Below are positions 8,182 to 15,698 of a stretch of DNA of 53,827 nucleotides, piece by piece (position 1 is the first letter of the stretch; every line of letters begins with the position of its first letter). The notes under the pieces are model-generated. The model saw only the letters and a program-made list of their open reading frames with translations, did not search any database and was not told the DNA's origin. The stretch is from IMCC26077 sp964561165. GTDB taxonomy: Bacteria > Actinomycetota > Actinomycetes > Nanopelagicales > Nanopelagicaceae. The DNA lies in the NCBI GenBank assembly GCA_964561165.1, contig CAZLOJ010000006.1:1-53827 (forward strand). The letters are read 5' to 3'. The translations under genes were made by a program, and so were the position numbers.

Positions 8182-8851
8182 AGAATTTGTATCCAAGCCC
8201 ACGCACAGTAAGTATGTACTCAGGATTGGCAGGGTCTTTCTCTACTTTTGAGCGCAATCGCTTGACGTGAACATCGAGGGTCTTCGTATCGCCGACATAA
8301 TCACTGCCCCATACTCGGTCTATCAGTTGGGTTCGGGTCAGCACTCTTCCAGAGTTACGCATCAAAAATTCAAGGAGTTCGAACTCCTTTAGCGGCAGGG
8401 CAACTTGCTCGTTATTGACAGTAACTATATGGCGTTCGATATCCATTCGAACCGGTCCTACCGTTAACAAACCTGACGATTGTTCTGGCTCCTGCTGTCT
8501 GCGCAGCACTGCCCGAATTCTTGCGATGAGTTCGCGTGAAGAATAGGGCTTAGTGACATAGTCATCGGCCCCGAGTTCAAGGCCAACTACTTTGTCCACC
8601 TCGGTATCTTTTGCAGTCAGCATGATGATCGGGACAGAGCTCTTCATTCGCAGTTGTCTACAAACCTCTGTCCCGCTCAAGCCTGGCAACATCAAATCGA
8701 GTAAGACGAGATCTGCTCCGTCGCGCTCGAACATCTCTAAAGCTTTTACACCATCCGCAGCCACACTTACTTCGAAACCCTCTTTGCCAAGCAGAAAAGA
8801 GAGCGCATCCGAGAACGAATCTTCATCCTCGACTACAAGAATCTTTGTCAT
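8174..8851 (-). CDS. regX3: OmpR-type response regulator, RegX3/PhoP-like
   Basis: A 225-residue response regulator. The receiver domain (1-120) has the acidic pocket in VVEDED, the phosphoacceptor Asp in LVLLDLMLPG (about D52), a Thr in MLTAKD and the Lys in VTKPYS. The C-terminal winged helix (about 128-225) ends with the typical KTLDVHVKRLRSKVE recognition segment and TVRGLGYKF. It is encoded four bases inside the end of the histidine kinase gene, and phoU is divergent from the pair, which identifies it as the phosphate-starvation regulator (RegX3 in mycobacteria, PhoP in Streptomyces). It likely binds the three-unit repeat at 10003-10035. Confidence 0.92.
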   Translation of the reverse strand: MTKILVVEDEDSFSDALSFLLGKEGFEVSVAADGVKALEMFERDGADLVLLDLMLPGLSGTEVCRQLRMKSSVPIIMLTAKDTEVDKVVGLELGADDYVTKPYSSRELIARIRAVLRRQQEPEQSSGLLTVGPVRMDIERHIVTVNNEQVALPLKEFELLEFLMRNSGRVLTRTQLIDRVWGSDYVGDTKTLDVHVKRLRSKVEKDPANPEYILTVRGLGYKFSN

Positions 8852-9933
8852 CGGCCAGCCTCTTGTTCTGAATTTGATTCGCTTTTTGGTATCACGAATG
8901 TGAAGGTACTTCCCTCATCTGGCTTGCTCCAAACTCGGACTTCGCCACCATGATTTGCTGCTACGTGCTTAACAATGGATAGCCCTAAACCAGTTCCACC
9001 TGTTTCCCTGGAACGAGCAGGATCCACCCGATAGAACCGTTCGAAGATTCGCTCCAAATCTGAATCAGGTATGCCTATTCCCTGGTCCTTTACTATTATT
9101 TCGACATTTCTCTTCTCCAGCCTAACTGCAATATTCACTCGAGTATTTTGTGGGCTGTAGTTGATTGCATTCTCAATCAAATTTTGAATTGCCATTACTA
9201 GTTGCTCTCGATCAGCAAAGACAAAACATTCTTCTTGCAAATCTAGATCAAGTGAAATATTCCTAGACTCTGCATTCGTAATACAGAGTGAAATAGCTTG
9301 ATTTACGACATCGCTCACTTGCACAAGCTCATACTCTTGTAACGGATTGGCATCTTGCAATCGTGAGAGATTTATGATCTGTTGGACTAATTCCGTTAAG
9401 CGATGTGAGGTAACACCCATCTTGGTAGCAAAATGTTTCACAAGTTCAGGATTATCGCTTGCGCCTGCCACCGCTTCGCTTAGCAAAGAAAGTGCGCCGA
9501 TTGGTGTCTTAAGTTCATGCGAGATGTTTGCTACGAAATCTCGTCTAATGGCATCAACGCGCTGTGCTTCACTGACATCATCGACTAAGACTAAGGTTCT
9601 ACCGATTTCATCTAATGGAGCAACACGTACTCTCAGATTCGAGGAAGCTCCTGAAAGAACTGTCGATGGAATCTCTAAATTACCTTCATGCGATTTGTGA
9701 GTTCGACGTACTACGCGCACAAGCGCCATTAACTCTTGACTAGAAATTCTCCCATCTCGGATAATGCCAAATCGACTCGCTTCATGTGATGAGTAGAGCA
9801 CCTGATCGGAGGCGGAAAGTACAATTGAAATTGAATCAAGCGCGTTTAGTACTGAACGCAATTCAGGTGAAATTCCCGGTAACAATTCAATGGACTGCTC
9901 GCGAGGTGCTTTCTTGAACCAGGGTATCGCCAC
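8848..9933 (-). CDS. senX3: Sensor histidine kinase, SenX3/PhoR-like
   Basis: A 361-residue histidine kinase. A PAS-like region occupies about 25-120, followed by the HisKA domain with the phosphorylated His in FVANISHELKTP (about 140) and a HATPase domain with the N box (NLIENAINYS), G1 (VKDQGIGIP), F box (ERIFERFYR) and G2 (GGTGLGLSIV). No transmembrane helices are seen at the N-terminus, whereas mycobacterial SenX3 has two; this kinase appears cytoplasmic and may sense through partners such as PhoU. The start is GTG at 9933 with TACGAT six bases upstream and no ribosome site, so it is probably leaderless. The kinase stop and regulator start overlap by four bases. Confidence 0.92.
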   Translation of the reverse strand: MAIPWFKKAPREQSIELLPGISPELRSVLNALDSISIVLSASDQVLYSSHEASRFGIIRDGRISSQELMALVRVVRRTHKSHEGNLEIPSTVLSGASSNLRVRVAPLDEIGRTLVLVDDVSEAQRVDAIRRDFVANISHELKTPIGALSLLSEAVAGASDNPELVKHFATKMGVTSHRLTELVQQIINLSRLQDANPLQEYELVQVSDVVNQAISLCITNAESRNISLDLDLQEECFVFADREQLVMAIQNLIENAINYSPQNTRVNIAVRLEKRNVEIIVKDQGIGIPDSDLERIFERFYRVDPARSRETGGTGLGLSIVKHVAANHGGEVRVWSKPDEGSTFTFVIPKSESNSEQEAGR

Positions 9934-9939
9934 CCCGCT

Positions 9940-9945
9940 ATCGTA
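9940..9945 (-). promoter_or_regulatory. -10 element TACGAT, leaderless senX3 start
   Basis: TACGAT on the minus strand is followed by AGCGGG and then the GTG start of senX3. The six-base gap and absence of a ribosome site indicate a leaderless transcript. Confidence 0.5.
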
Positions 9946-10002
9946 GAGTTATTTAAAGCAGGCGCAGAGCCCACTCCTGCCCCAGGCCTCAACTAACTTG
10001 GA

Positions 10003-10035
10003 GTTTGATTTCTGTTAAACCACAGTTAACGAATA
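10003..10035. promoter_or_regulatory. PHO-box-like operator, three 11-bp direct repeats
   Basis: Three head-to-tail units, GTTTGATTTCT (10003), GTTAAACCACA (10014) and GTTAACGAATA (10025), have an exact 11-bp period and share GTT at their start. This is the geometry of PHO boxes bound by the RegX3/PhoP response regulators. It lies between divergent senX3 and phoU, 26 bases upstream of the putative phoU -10, so autoregulation of the phosphate regulon is the natural reading. Confidence 0.6.
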
Positions 10036-10061
10036 AGCGACATTTTTGGGGGGTCACCAAG

Positions 10062-10067
10062 TACGCT
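10062..10067 (+). promoter_or_regulatory. -10 element TACGCT, leaderless phoU start
   Basis: TACGCT is followed by ACCGGT and then the ATG of phoU at 10074. No ribosome site is present, consistent with a leaderless mRNA. The PHO-box repeats end 26 bases upstream. Confidence 0.5.
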
Positions 10068-10073
10068 ACCGGT

Positions 10074-10724
10074 ATGCGTGACCTATTCCATGAGGAACTC
10101 GAGCAGATCAATCTCAATCTGGTCGCCCTCGGGGAGCAAATCAAGGTTGCCCTGGACTCAGCCACTCACGCACTATTAACTGCTGACCTCGCATTGGCTG
10201 AAAAAGTAATCGCTGACGATTCGCTAGTAGATAACACCCAACACCAATTAGATGCTCAAACAATAGATTTGATGGCTCGTCAGCAGCCGGTTGCGAGTGA
10301 TCTGAGAGCGCTCGTAACATCTTTGCGAATGAGCGCCGATTTAGAGCGAATGGGAGACATGGCTCATCACATCGCCAAGTTGGCGCGAATGCGATATCCC
10401 GCGACTGCTGTTCCTCCCGAACTTCTACTCACAATCCAGGAGATGGGGCGGGTTGCAAGCAAAATCTGTGAAAAGGCTACTGGCATCATCAAGAGTCGTG
10501 ATACCGAAGCTGCTAAGTCTCTAGAAAAAGATGACGACGAGATGGACATCCTTCACAGAAAACTATTTGCAACGCTACTCGATGAGAAATGGGCGCATGG
10601 TATCGAGACTGCTATTGATATGACGTTAATTGGAAGATATTACGAACGCTTTGCCGATCACGCGGTTTCTATTTCGCGACGCGTTTACTATCTAGTCACC
10701 GGTCAGTATTACAGCGAAGAGTAG
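10074..10724 (+). CDS. phoU: Phosphate signalling protein PhoU
   Basis: A 216-residue, all-helical protein with two PhoU repeats. Each repeat has the helix bundle with acidic metal-binding motifs, seen as SLRMSADLERMGDMAHHIAK (about 86-105) and TLIGRYYERFADHAVS (about 188-203). PhoU keeps the PhoR/SenX3 kinase in the off state when phosphate is plentiful, usually together with the Pst transporter. The start is placed at MRDLF (10074) because homologues begin there, the 23 codons before it look non-coding and contain the PHO-box repeats, and TACGCT precedes it by six bases. It is divergent from senX3-regX3, the Streptomyces arrangement, and convergent with gpmA with only two bases between stops. 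No pst genes are in the window. Confidence 0.93.
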   Translation: MRDLFHEELEQINLNLVALGEQIKVALDSATHALLTADLALAEKVIADDSLVDNTQHQLDAQTIDLMARQQPVASDLRALVTSLRMSADLERMGDMAHHIAKLARMRYPATAVPPELLLTIQEMGRVASKICEKATGIIKSRDTEAAKSLEKDDDEMDILHRKLFATLLDEKWAHGIETAIDMTLIGRYYERFADHAVSISRRVYYLVTGQYYSEE

Positions 10725-10726
10725 GC

Positions 10727-11476
10727 TTACTTGCTCTTTCCTTGATTAGCTACAGCATCAATCGCAGTTCGCGCAGCTTCCGAATCAAGATAGCGGCCAC
10801 CCTTTATGATGGGTTCAAAATTTTTATTTAACTCATAGAGCAGTGGGATTCCCGTAGGGATATTTAGCCCAGCAATATCTTTGTCGCTTATTCCATCAAG
10901 ATGTTTCACTAAAGCCCGCAACGAGTTGCCATGGGCGGTGACAAGTACGCATTTGCCACTTGTTAAATCAGGAATGATAGCTTCATTCCAATACGGAATC
11001 ATTCGATTAATCACGTCAAGAAGACATTCGGTCTTTGGTACAGCCGTCCCTATATCTTGGTAACGGTAATCGTTAGCCTGGGAAAACTCACTTGAATCAT
11101 CAATTGGCGGTGGTGGCACATCGAAAGATCGACGCCACAATTGAAACTGTTCCTCACCATACATTGAAAGCGTCTCTGCTTTGTTCTTTCCTTGCAGCGC
11201 ACCGTAGTGACGTTCATTCAAGCGCCATGAGCGGCGCACCGGAATCCAATGTCGCTCGCATTCATTGAGGGCAATTTCAGCGGTATTTATCGCGCGTTTC
11301 AAAAGTGAGGTATGGAGAATCTCAGGAAAAATGCTCTGTTCTTTAAAGAGTTCACCAGCTCGTTTGGCTTCTTGCAAACCTTTAGCGCTCAGTGAAACAT
11401 CAACCCAGCCAGTGAATAGATTCTTCTCATTCCACTGACTCTCGCCATGACGTAGGAGAATCAACTGGTAGCTCAT
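10727..11476 (-). CDS. gpmA: 2,3-bisphosphoglycerate-dependent phosphoglycerate mutase
   Basis: A 249-residue glycolytic enzyme interconverting 3- and 2-phosphoglycerate through a phosphohistidine. The active-site motif LLRHGESQWN (residues 7-16, phospho-His 10), the RAINTAEIAL segment, ERHYGALQG (about 88) and the second catalytic His in VTAHGNSLRAL (about 186) are all present, and the length is normal. It follows mshA and the YbjN gene on the same strand, as gpm1 (Rv0489) does next to senX3-regX3 in Mycobacterium. It is convergent with phoU, and the two stop codons are almost adjacent. Confidence 0.96.
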   Translation of the reverse strand: MSYQLILLRHGESQWNEKNLFTGWVDVSLSAKGLQEAKRAGELFKEQSIFPEILHTSLLKRAINTAEIALNECERHWIPVRRSWRLNERHYGALQGKNKAETLSMYGEEQFQLWRRSFDVPPPPIDDSSEFSQANDYRYQDIGTAVPKTECLLDVINRMIPYWNEAIIPDLTSGKCVLVTAHGNSLRALVKHLDGISDKDIAGLNIPTGIPLLYELNKNFEPIIKGGRYLDSEAARTAIDAVANQGKSK

Positions 11477-11508
11477 AACGAGAATCCTGCCCTGGAGTCA
11501 GGCAAACA

Positions 11509-11988
11509 TCAACTTCTTAGGTGTTTGAAAGCCTCAAGATTTGCAACAGATTCCCCGCGCGAGATACGCCAAGCCCATTCTCGGCGAATGGCATCAGCAA
11601 AACCTAGCTCTAAAAGAATGTTAAAAGACGTATCGCAGTATTCATGGATAGCCCCAAGAATGCGATCAATCTCATCTCTCGTCACGAGTTCAATCGGTAA
11701 TCTCCCTACGAGATAGATATCTCCGAGTTCATTCGTTGCATACGAGAGAAGGTACATGTTTGCATTATGCCGGAGTAACCATTCGTAGACTTTTTCTGTA
11801 TTTTGGTCTGGTCGGCGAATCACAAAAGCATTAACACTTAGAGTTTTATCGCTTACTTTGAATATCACATTGGTATATAACTTCTTTTCGCCGGGAACGG
11901 TAACGACCAAAGAACTCTTATCAAGTTCTTCGAACTCTATTTTTGATTCGCTGAGCGCTTCCTGAATGACAAGAAGTGGATGCTTCAT
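11509..11988 (-). CDS. YbjN domain-containing protein
   Basis: A 159-residue cytoplasmic protein with a YbjN fold, recognisable by the pattern VTVPGEKKLYTNVIFKVSD followed by beta strands, LLRHNANMYLLSYATNELG and a helix ending in LDxILGAIHEYCD-like sequence (here IDRILGAIHEYCD). The family has a type III secretion chaperone-like fold; in Mycobacterium the orthologous position between mshA and gpm1 is Rv0487. The biochemical role is not known. It starts 12 bases after the mshA stop with no clear ribosome site, so translation probably depends on re-initiation after mshA. Confidence 0.85.
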   Translation of the reverse strand: MKHPLLVIQEALSESKIEFEELDKSSLVVTVPGEKKLYTNVIFKVSDKTLSVNAFVIRRPDQNTEKVYEWLLRHNANMYLLSYATNELGDIYLVGRLPIELVTRDEIDRILGAIHEYCDTSFNILLELGFADAIRREWAWRISRGESVANLEAFKHLRS

Positions 11989-12000
11989 GGCGTTTGCAAA

Positions 12001-13272
12001 TTAAGCGAGAGAACGGATAGCTGTGCGAGGCTCAGCTAACAACTGGTCGTAGATATCGATTGTGCCTCGGGCGGTGGCTTCCCAGCCAAATCGACGTGCA
12101 TGCTCAAGTGCGCCCATAGAAAGTGAGATGCGTCGTTGCGGTTCGTGAAGTAATCGAGTTAACACTGAAGACCACGAACGCGGGTCATGTCCATCGACAA
12201 GTGACCCTGAGAAACCATCGGCAACGGCCGTACGTAATCCACCAACTGCAGCCGCAACCACTGGTGTGCCACATGCTTGCGCTTCCAAAGCAACCAATCC
12301 AAATGATTCGCTATGGCTAGGTACGCACACTAAATCTGCAGCGCGATACCAATGTGGTAACTCTTCACGAGATGCAGGTGGAATGAATTTGACACGCTCT
12401 TCGATTCCAAGAAATTTCGCAAGGGTGCGTAGACGATTGAGCTCATCGCCGTCTCCACCGGAAACACCACCGATAATAAGTACTTGCAGCTTGCTTTTTA
12501 GCACTGGATCGTGTTTGACCATCTCGCCTGCAGCAGCAATGAGAACATCCGGCCCCTTATGCGGCTGCACTCTGCCAACGAAGGCAAGGATCATGCTCTC
12601 CTGATTGAGGCCAAGTTGCACGCGCGCTTCACGACGTCCGCCACCTGGAGAGAAGTGGACTAAATCCACTCCAGGAGAAACGACGTGTACTCGATCGGGA
12701 CAGGCATCGTAAAGGCTTACGAGATTTGCAGCTTCTGCATCTGTATTAGCGATTAGCCCTTGCGCGCCTGCGACAATTTGTTCTTCACCAATTGCACGTG
12801 CAATCGGCTCTGGCTTGTCGTGATCTGCTAGCGATTTGTTCTTCACTTTCGCCATCGTGTGCATCGTGTGCACTAATGGAACGCTCCACCGTTGCGCAGC
12901 TAGAAGTCCTACTTGCCCTGAAATCCAATAATGCGAGTGAATTAAGTCGTAATAACCACGTGGATGATTTGCTTCAACTCGTAGGAGTTCAGATGCCATT
13001 GTGCACATTTGCGAAGGCAGATCTTCCTTCGTCAGCCCCTCGTAGGGACCAGCTGTGATGTGATGGACTTCAACCCCTGGCGCAAGCTCGACTACTGGAG
13101 GAAGTGCGGCGGAAGTTGCTCGAGTGAAAATATCTACGGCGATTCCAGACTTTGCGATTCGCTTTGCACTTTCTACGACGTAGATATTCATCCCGCCAGC
13201 ATCGCGGATCCCAGCTTGATCAAGTGGGGAGGTGTGCATCATTAATGTCGCGATGCGACCGCTGGGCTTCAT
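12001..13272 (-). CDS. mshA: D-inositol-3-phosphate glycosyltransferase (mycothiol biosynthesis)
   Basis: A 423-residue GT-B (GT4) glycosyltransferase that starts mycothiol synthesis by transferring GlcNAc from UDP-GlcNAc to inositol 3-phosphate. Features seen are the N-terminal HTSPLDQAGIRDAGGMNIYV (13-32), the acceptor-side HSHYWISG segment (about 110), the donor phosphate motif VGRVQPHKGPDVL (about 232) and the EX7E-type motif SHSESFGLVALEAQACGTPV (about 320) with GGL after it. Mycothiol is the main low-molecular-weight thiol of Actinomycetota, so this gene is a lineage marker. It is followed by the YbjN gene and gpmA and preceded by the DUF2516 gene ten bases away. Confidence 0.95.
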   Translation of the reverse strand: MKPSGRIATLMMHTSPLDQAGIRDAGGMNIYVVESAKRIAKSGIAVDIFTRATSAALPPVVELAPGVEVHHITAGPYEGLTKEDLPSQMCTMASELLRVEANHPRGYYDLIHSHYWISGQVGLLAAQRWSVPLVHTMHTMAKVKNKSLADHDKPEPIARAIGEEQIVAGAQGLIANTDAEAANLVSLYDACPDRVHVVSPGVDLVHFSPGGGRREARVQLGLNQESMILAFVGRVQPHKGPDVLIAAAGEMVKHDPVLKSKLQVLIIGGVSGGDGDELNRLRTLAKFLGIEERVKFIPPASREELPHWYRAADLVCVPSHSESFGLVALEAQACGTPVVAAAVGGLRTAVADGFSGSLVDGHDPRSWSSVLTRLLHEPQRRISLSMGALEHARRFGWEATARGTIDIYDQLLAEPRTAIRSLA

Positions 13273-13281
13273 ATCTTTTGA

Positions 13282-13596
13282 TTACCAGCGCGGTCCGCGA
13301 AGCACATCATTAATTGCTGGACGAACATCAACGATGTACACAATTGCAGCGATTGAAGCAATGATGCCAAAGAGATCTAATGGACTAGAGATAGTAAGTC
13401 GGAGTACTAGCGATACCGCAAGCAAAGAAGCCCAAAAAACCTTGCTCTGCTTTCCCGCGGCTGTAAACGCATCGCCACGGACCCGAACCGCATGGATAAG
13501 TGCGAAAAGCAATCCCGCTAACTGAGCAAGCCCTATGACTAACAAGACTAAGTCAGAGAGCGAACCCAATGGATTGGTCAGCGATCCGTTCGACAT
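13282..13596 (-). CDS. DUF2516 family membrane protein
   Basis: A 104-residue protein with three predicted membrane helices (about 12-36, 51-67 and 74-93). The pattern of a first helix ending in ALIHAVRVRGDAFTAAGK, a middle segment SKVFWASLLAVS and a last helix ending in AIVYIVDVRPAI matches DUF2516, exemplified by M. tuberculosis Rv0476. The function is unknown. TAGACT lies six bases upstream of the ATG with no ribosome site, pointing to a leaderless start and a promoter for DUF2516-mshA. It lies ten bases before mshA. Confidence 0.85.
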   Translation of the reverse strand: MSNGSLTNPLGSLSDLVLLVIGLAQLAGLLFALIHAVRVRGDAFTAAGKQSKVFWASLLAVSLVLRLTISSPLDLFGIIASIAAIVYIVDVRPAINDVLRGPRW

Positions 13597-13602
13597 GACC
13601 CC

Positions 13603-13608
13603 AGTCTA
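13603..13608 (-). promoter_or_regulatory. -10 element TAGACT, leaderless DUF2516 start
   Basis: TAGACT on the minus strand, then GGGGTC, then the ATG at 13596. It overlaps the 18-base gap after the asparaginase gene and could drive the DUF2516-mshA-ybjN-gpmA unit. Confidence 0.5.
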
Positions 13609-13614
13609 CTGAAC

Positions 13615-14538
13615 CTAAAAAGATGCGCGAATTTCAAGCTTTAGCGGGAGCCCACCGAAGACGCTGACCGAAGGGAATTCAGCTGCTACCCCGATTTGAG
13701 CCAGGGCAGAACGTGTAATCACATCATGAGCACGCATCGATCCATCGATAACTTTAAAGGCGATAACACCCTTCCCGCTTTGCCCGGCAATATGAACTCC
13801 CTCAGCTCCCTCTTTCATAATCAATCCTGGAACAGCGCGCATCCACCGTGTAGATAACCGTCCGCTACCAGCGACCATCTCAGGATGTGTGGACATCGCA
13901 GCCACAATCGCGCGTGATGCATCATCATCTCTTTCAACGATACTTCTAATTGCATTAGCTAAACCTTGTAGTGGTACTGCAAATAGCGGTGCGCCGCATC
14001 CATCAAAAGTATCGTTCACGCTCTTATAACGAGATGATTCTTCAATCTCTCGCTTTATGGCAACCTGTAACGGATGATTCATCTCTAGATAATGTGAAGT
14101 GTCCCAACCATTAATCACACAGGTGGCAAGCATGCCAGCATGTTTGCCGCTGCAGTTCATCGCAATTCGAGTCGGTGGTTGCTCACCCCATAGTTTTCGC
14201 TCGTTTTCACCAAGTGGTAAATCAAATGCGCATTGCAAAGCGTTTTCATCCAGATCAAACTCTGCTAAGAGTTCGCGCACGCCTGCTATATGTTCGTCAG
14301 ATCCTGAATGGCTTGCAATAACTAGCGCAAGAAGTCTTGGCTCAATATTCAAACCAAGTTTTACCATCGCACGAGCTTGAATCGGTTTGATTGAGGAGCG
14401 CGGAAAAATTGGCGCTTGCGAATCACCCAGAGAAAAAACGTTAGCTCCCGCGCTATCGAGAATTACGAGATGGCCATAGTGCGCAGACTCGACCATTCCA
14501 TTCCGGATAATCTCAGCAAGAGGTTGTGGCGCGCTCAC
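13615..14538 (-). CDS. Asparaginase II family protein
   Basis: About 307 residues of the PF06089 asparaginase family, which is distinct from the E. coli-type amidohydrolases and is thought to hydrolyse asparagine to aspartate and ammonia. Typical elements are the start EIIRNGMVESAHYGHLVI, the PIFPRSSIKPIQA motif (about 43-55), ASHSGSDEHI (about 82), MNCSGKHAGML (about 130) and DGCGAPLFAVPLQGLA (about 175). I place the start at GTG 14538, which overlaps the previous stop as GTGTGA, giving a start just before the conserved domain; an ATG nine codons upstream at 14565 is the alternative. It is coupled to the nitrobindin-like gene. Confidence 0.87.
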   Translation of the reverse strand: MSAPQPLAEIIRNGMVESAHYGHLVILDSAGANVFSLGDSQAPIFPRSSIKPIQARAMVKLGLNIEPRLLALVIASHSGSDEHIAGVRELLAEFDLDENALQCAFDLPLGENERKLWGEQPPTRIAMNCSGKHAGMLATCVINGWDTSHYLEMNHPLQVAIKREIEESSRYKSVNDTFDGCGAPLFAVPLQGLANAIRSIVERDDDASRAIVAAMSTHPEMVAGSGRLSTRWMRAVPGLIMKEGAEGVHIAGQSGKGVIAFKVIDGSMRAHDVITRSALAQIGVAAEFPSVSVFGGLPLKLEIRASF

Positions 14539-15035
14539 ACCACTACACGTTCCATGGTTGACCAAATATGTGCCTGTAACTTATGCCCCTGTGCTTCCAT
14601 GTCGTAGGCATAGAAGAGTTCGCCTTCGACCAATCCATATAGCCGAGTTCCGCCCGTGACCACCTTGGCTGATGGAGCGCTATATCCCTGATCCATCACA
14701 AGTTGAATCTTCGCAACATCAAAGCGGCCAACCCAACCCTCTGCGATACCAGTGTTATGCGAAAGGATTACCTCGAGCACATTATTAGGTTTTACTCGCC
14801 AGAACCCCGTCTCCTGTGCAGCGGGCATGAGCTCTTCCTTGCCATCGTCAACGAGCCAGGAACGGGAAAAATAAGTGAGAAATGGTCGACCATCATGATT
14901 GAAGGTGACCTCTTGCTCGAAGGTGAAGGGCGCAGTGCCTGGGTATTCACCCTGCCCTTTGCCGCGCCAGGTGCCGACCAACCATGCCAGCGGAAAGAGA
15001 TCTTGATGTAACCCTTCAGGGATTGTGAATGCCAT
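14535..15035 (-). CDS. Nitrobindin-like heme-binding beta-barrel protein
   Basis: A 166-residue protein with the fatty-acid-binding-protein-like barrel of nitrobindins (formerly DUF1794). The signature LAWLVGTWRGKGQGEYP (about 17-33, GxWxGxG) and the following strand FTFEQEVTFNHDGRPFLTY are clear. Nitrobindins bind ferric heme through a C-terminal His; H155 in HKLQAHIW is a candidate. They react with nitric oxide or peroxynitrite (Rv2717c is a mycobacterial example). It starts two bases after the stop of a 57-residue membrane protein and overlaps the asparaginase gene, so the three probably form one operon. Confidence 0.88.
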   Translation of the reverse strand: MAFTIPEGLHQDLFPLAWLVGTWRGKGQGEYPGTAPFTFEQEVTFNHDGRPFLTYFSRSWLVDDGKEELMPAAQETGFWRVKPNNVLEVILSHNTGIAEGWVGRFDVAKIQLVMDQGYSAPSAKVVTGGTRLYGLVEGELFYAYDMEAQGHKLQAHIWSTMERVVV

Positions 15036-15037
15036 TG

Positions 15038-15211
15038 TTACTCGCCCAACTTTCGTACTTGGTTCCGAGAGAGCAGTTTCCTGCGCATAGTATCTCCCGA
15101 TTTCTCGCGCTGGAACTTTCTGAGCGCTCGACCAGAGCGGCCAAGCAAGAATAGTGAGATTAGGAATGCAAAGACCACCAGCACGCCAGCGAAAACAAGG
15201 TCAAGAATCAT
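15038..15211 (-). CDS. Small single-pass membrane protein (57 aa)
   Basis: A 57-codon frame from ATG 15211 to TAA 15038 encodes a hydrophobic N-terminal half (ILDLVFAGVLVVFAFLISLF, about 2-21) followed by a strongly basic tail (RSGRALRKFQREK and MRRKLLSRNQVRKLG). This is a plausible N-out or N-in single-pass membrane protein with positive residues on the cytoplasmic side. The stop is separated from the nitrobindin start by two bases, which supports it as a real, coupled first gene. No ribosome site is seen. The family is not recognised. Confidence 0.65.
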   Translation of the reverse strand: MILDLVFAGVLVVFAFLISLFLLGRSGRALRKFQREKSGDTMRRKLLSRNQVRKLGE

Positions 15212-15258
15212 CGGGAAATCACAAGGAAAAGGGTACGGGCAAACTCACCTTTTCCGTG

Positions 15259-15264
15259 TAGATT
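15259..15264 (+). promoter_or_regulatory. -10 element TAGATT, leaderless start of the DsrE-like gene
   Basis: TAGATT, then CCCGAT, then the ATG at 15271. The gap is six bases and there is no ribosome site. Confidence 0.5.
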
Positions 15265-15270
15265 CCCGAT

Positions 15271-15636
15271 ATGGCTGGAAATGCGCTCGTTATCAAAGTG
15301 ACAGTTGGTCAAGAATCTGCTGAACGCTGCTCTCAAGGATTCACCGTTGCCGCAACCGCGTTGGCCAGTGGAGTTGACGTGACTCTCTGGCTTACCGGAG
15401 ATGCCACCTGGTTTGGTGTACCAGGTAAGGCAGAAGAATTCATCCTCGAACACGCTGCACCACTTGCGCAACTGCGAGATCAGATACTCGAATTAGGAAA
15501 GATCAAAGTCTGCACGCAATGCGCCAAGCGTCGTGACATAACTGAAGCAGCCTTACTACCAGGAATTGAAATTTCAGGGGCGAGCTCGTTTGTCGCAGAT
15601 ATTCTCGGACCAGAAGTCAAAGCGCTCGTTTACTAA
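15271..15636 (+). CDS. DsrE-family protein
   Basis: A 121-residue alpha/beta protein of the DsrE/DsrF-like fold. Visible features are the first strand and turn NALVIKVTVGQESAERCSQG, the helix AATALASGVDVTLWLTGDAT (about 31-50) and a CxxC in VCTQCAKRR (about 82-90) in the place where sulfur-relay members carry their active cysteine. DsrE proteins handle persulfide sulfur, but many actinobacterial members are uncharacterised; sulfur or redox chemistry is an inference. It is divergent from the small membrane protein-nitrobindin operon, with 59 bases between starts, suggesting a shared theme of redox or nitrosative stress. Confidence 0.8.
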   Translation: MAGNALVIKVTVGQESAERCSQGFTVAATALASGVDVTLWLTGDATWFGVPGKAEEFILEHAAPLAQLRDQILELGKIKVCTQCAKRRDITEAALLPGIEISGASSFVADILGPEVKALVY

Positions 15637-15653
15637 AGATTTACAACCTGCTC

Positions 15654-15673
15654 ATCGTGATAATTATGACGAT
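15654..15673. repeat. 20-bp near-perfect palindrome
   Basis: ATCGT-G-ATAATTAT-G-ACGAT is symmetric apart from one mismatched pair. It lies between two convergent genes and has no T tract on either side, so it is not a classic intrinsic terminator. It might be a bidirectional transcript-ending hairpin or a protein site. Confidence 0.45.
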
Positions 15674-15698
15674 AGCGGCAACAATCACCAGAAGTAAA

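Noticed and set aside
15208..15471. Minus-strand 87-residue frame over the DsrE-like gene
   Set aside because: It is opposite a well-formed DsrE-like gene with a leaderless promoter and has no recognisable features.
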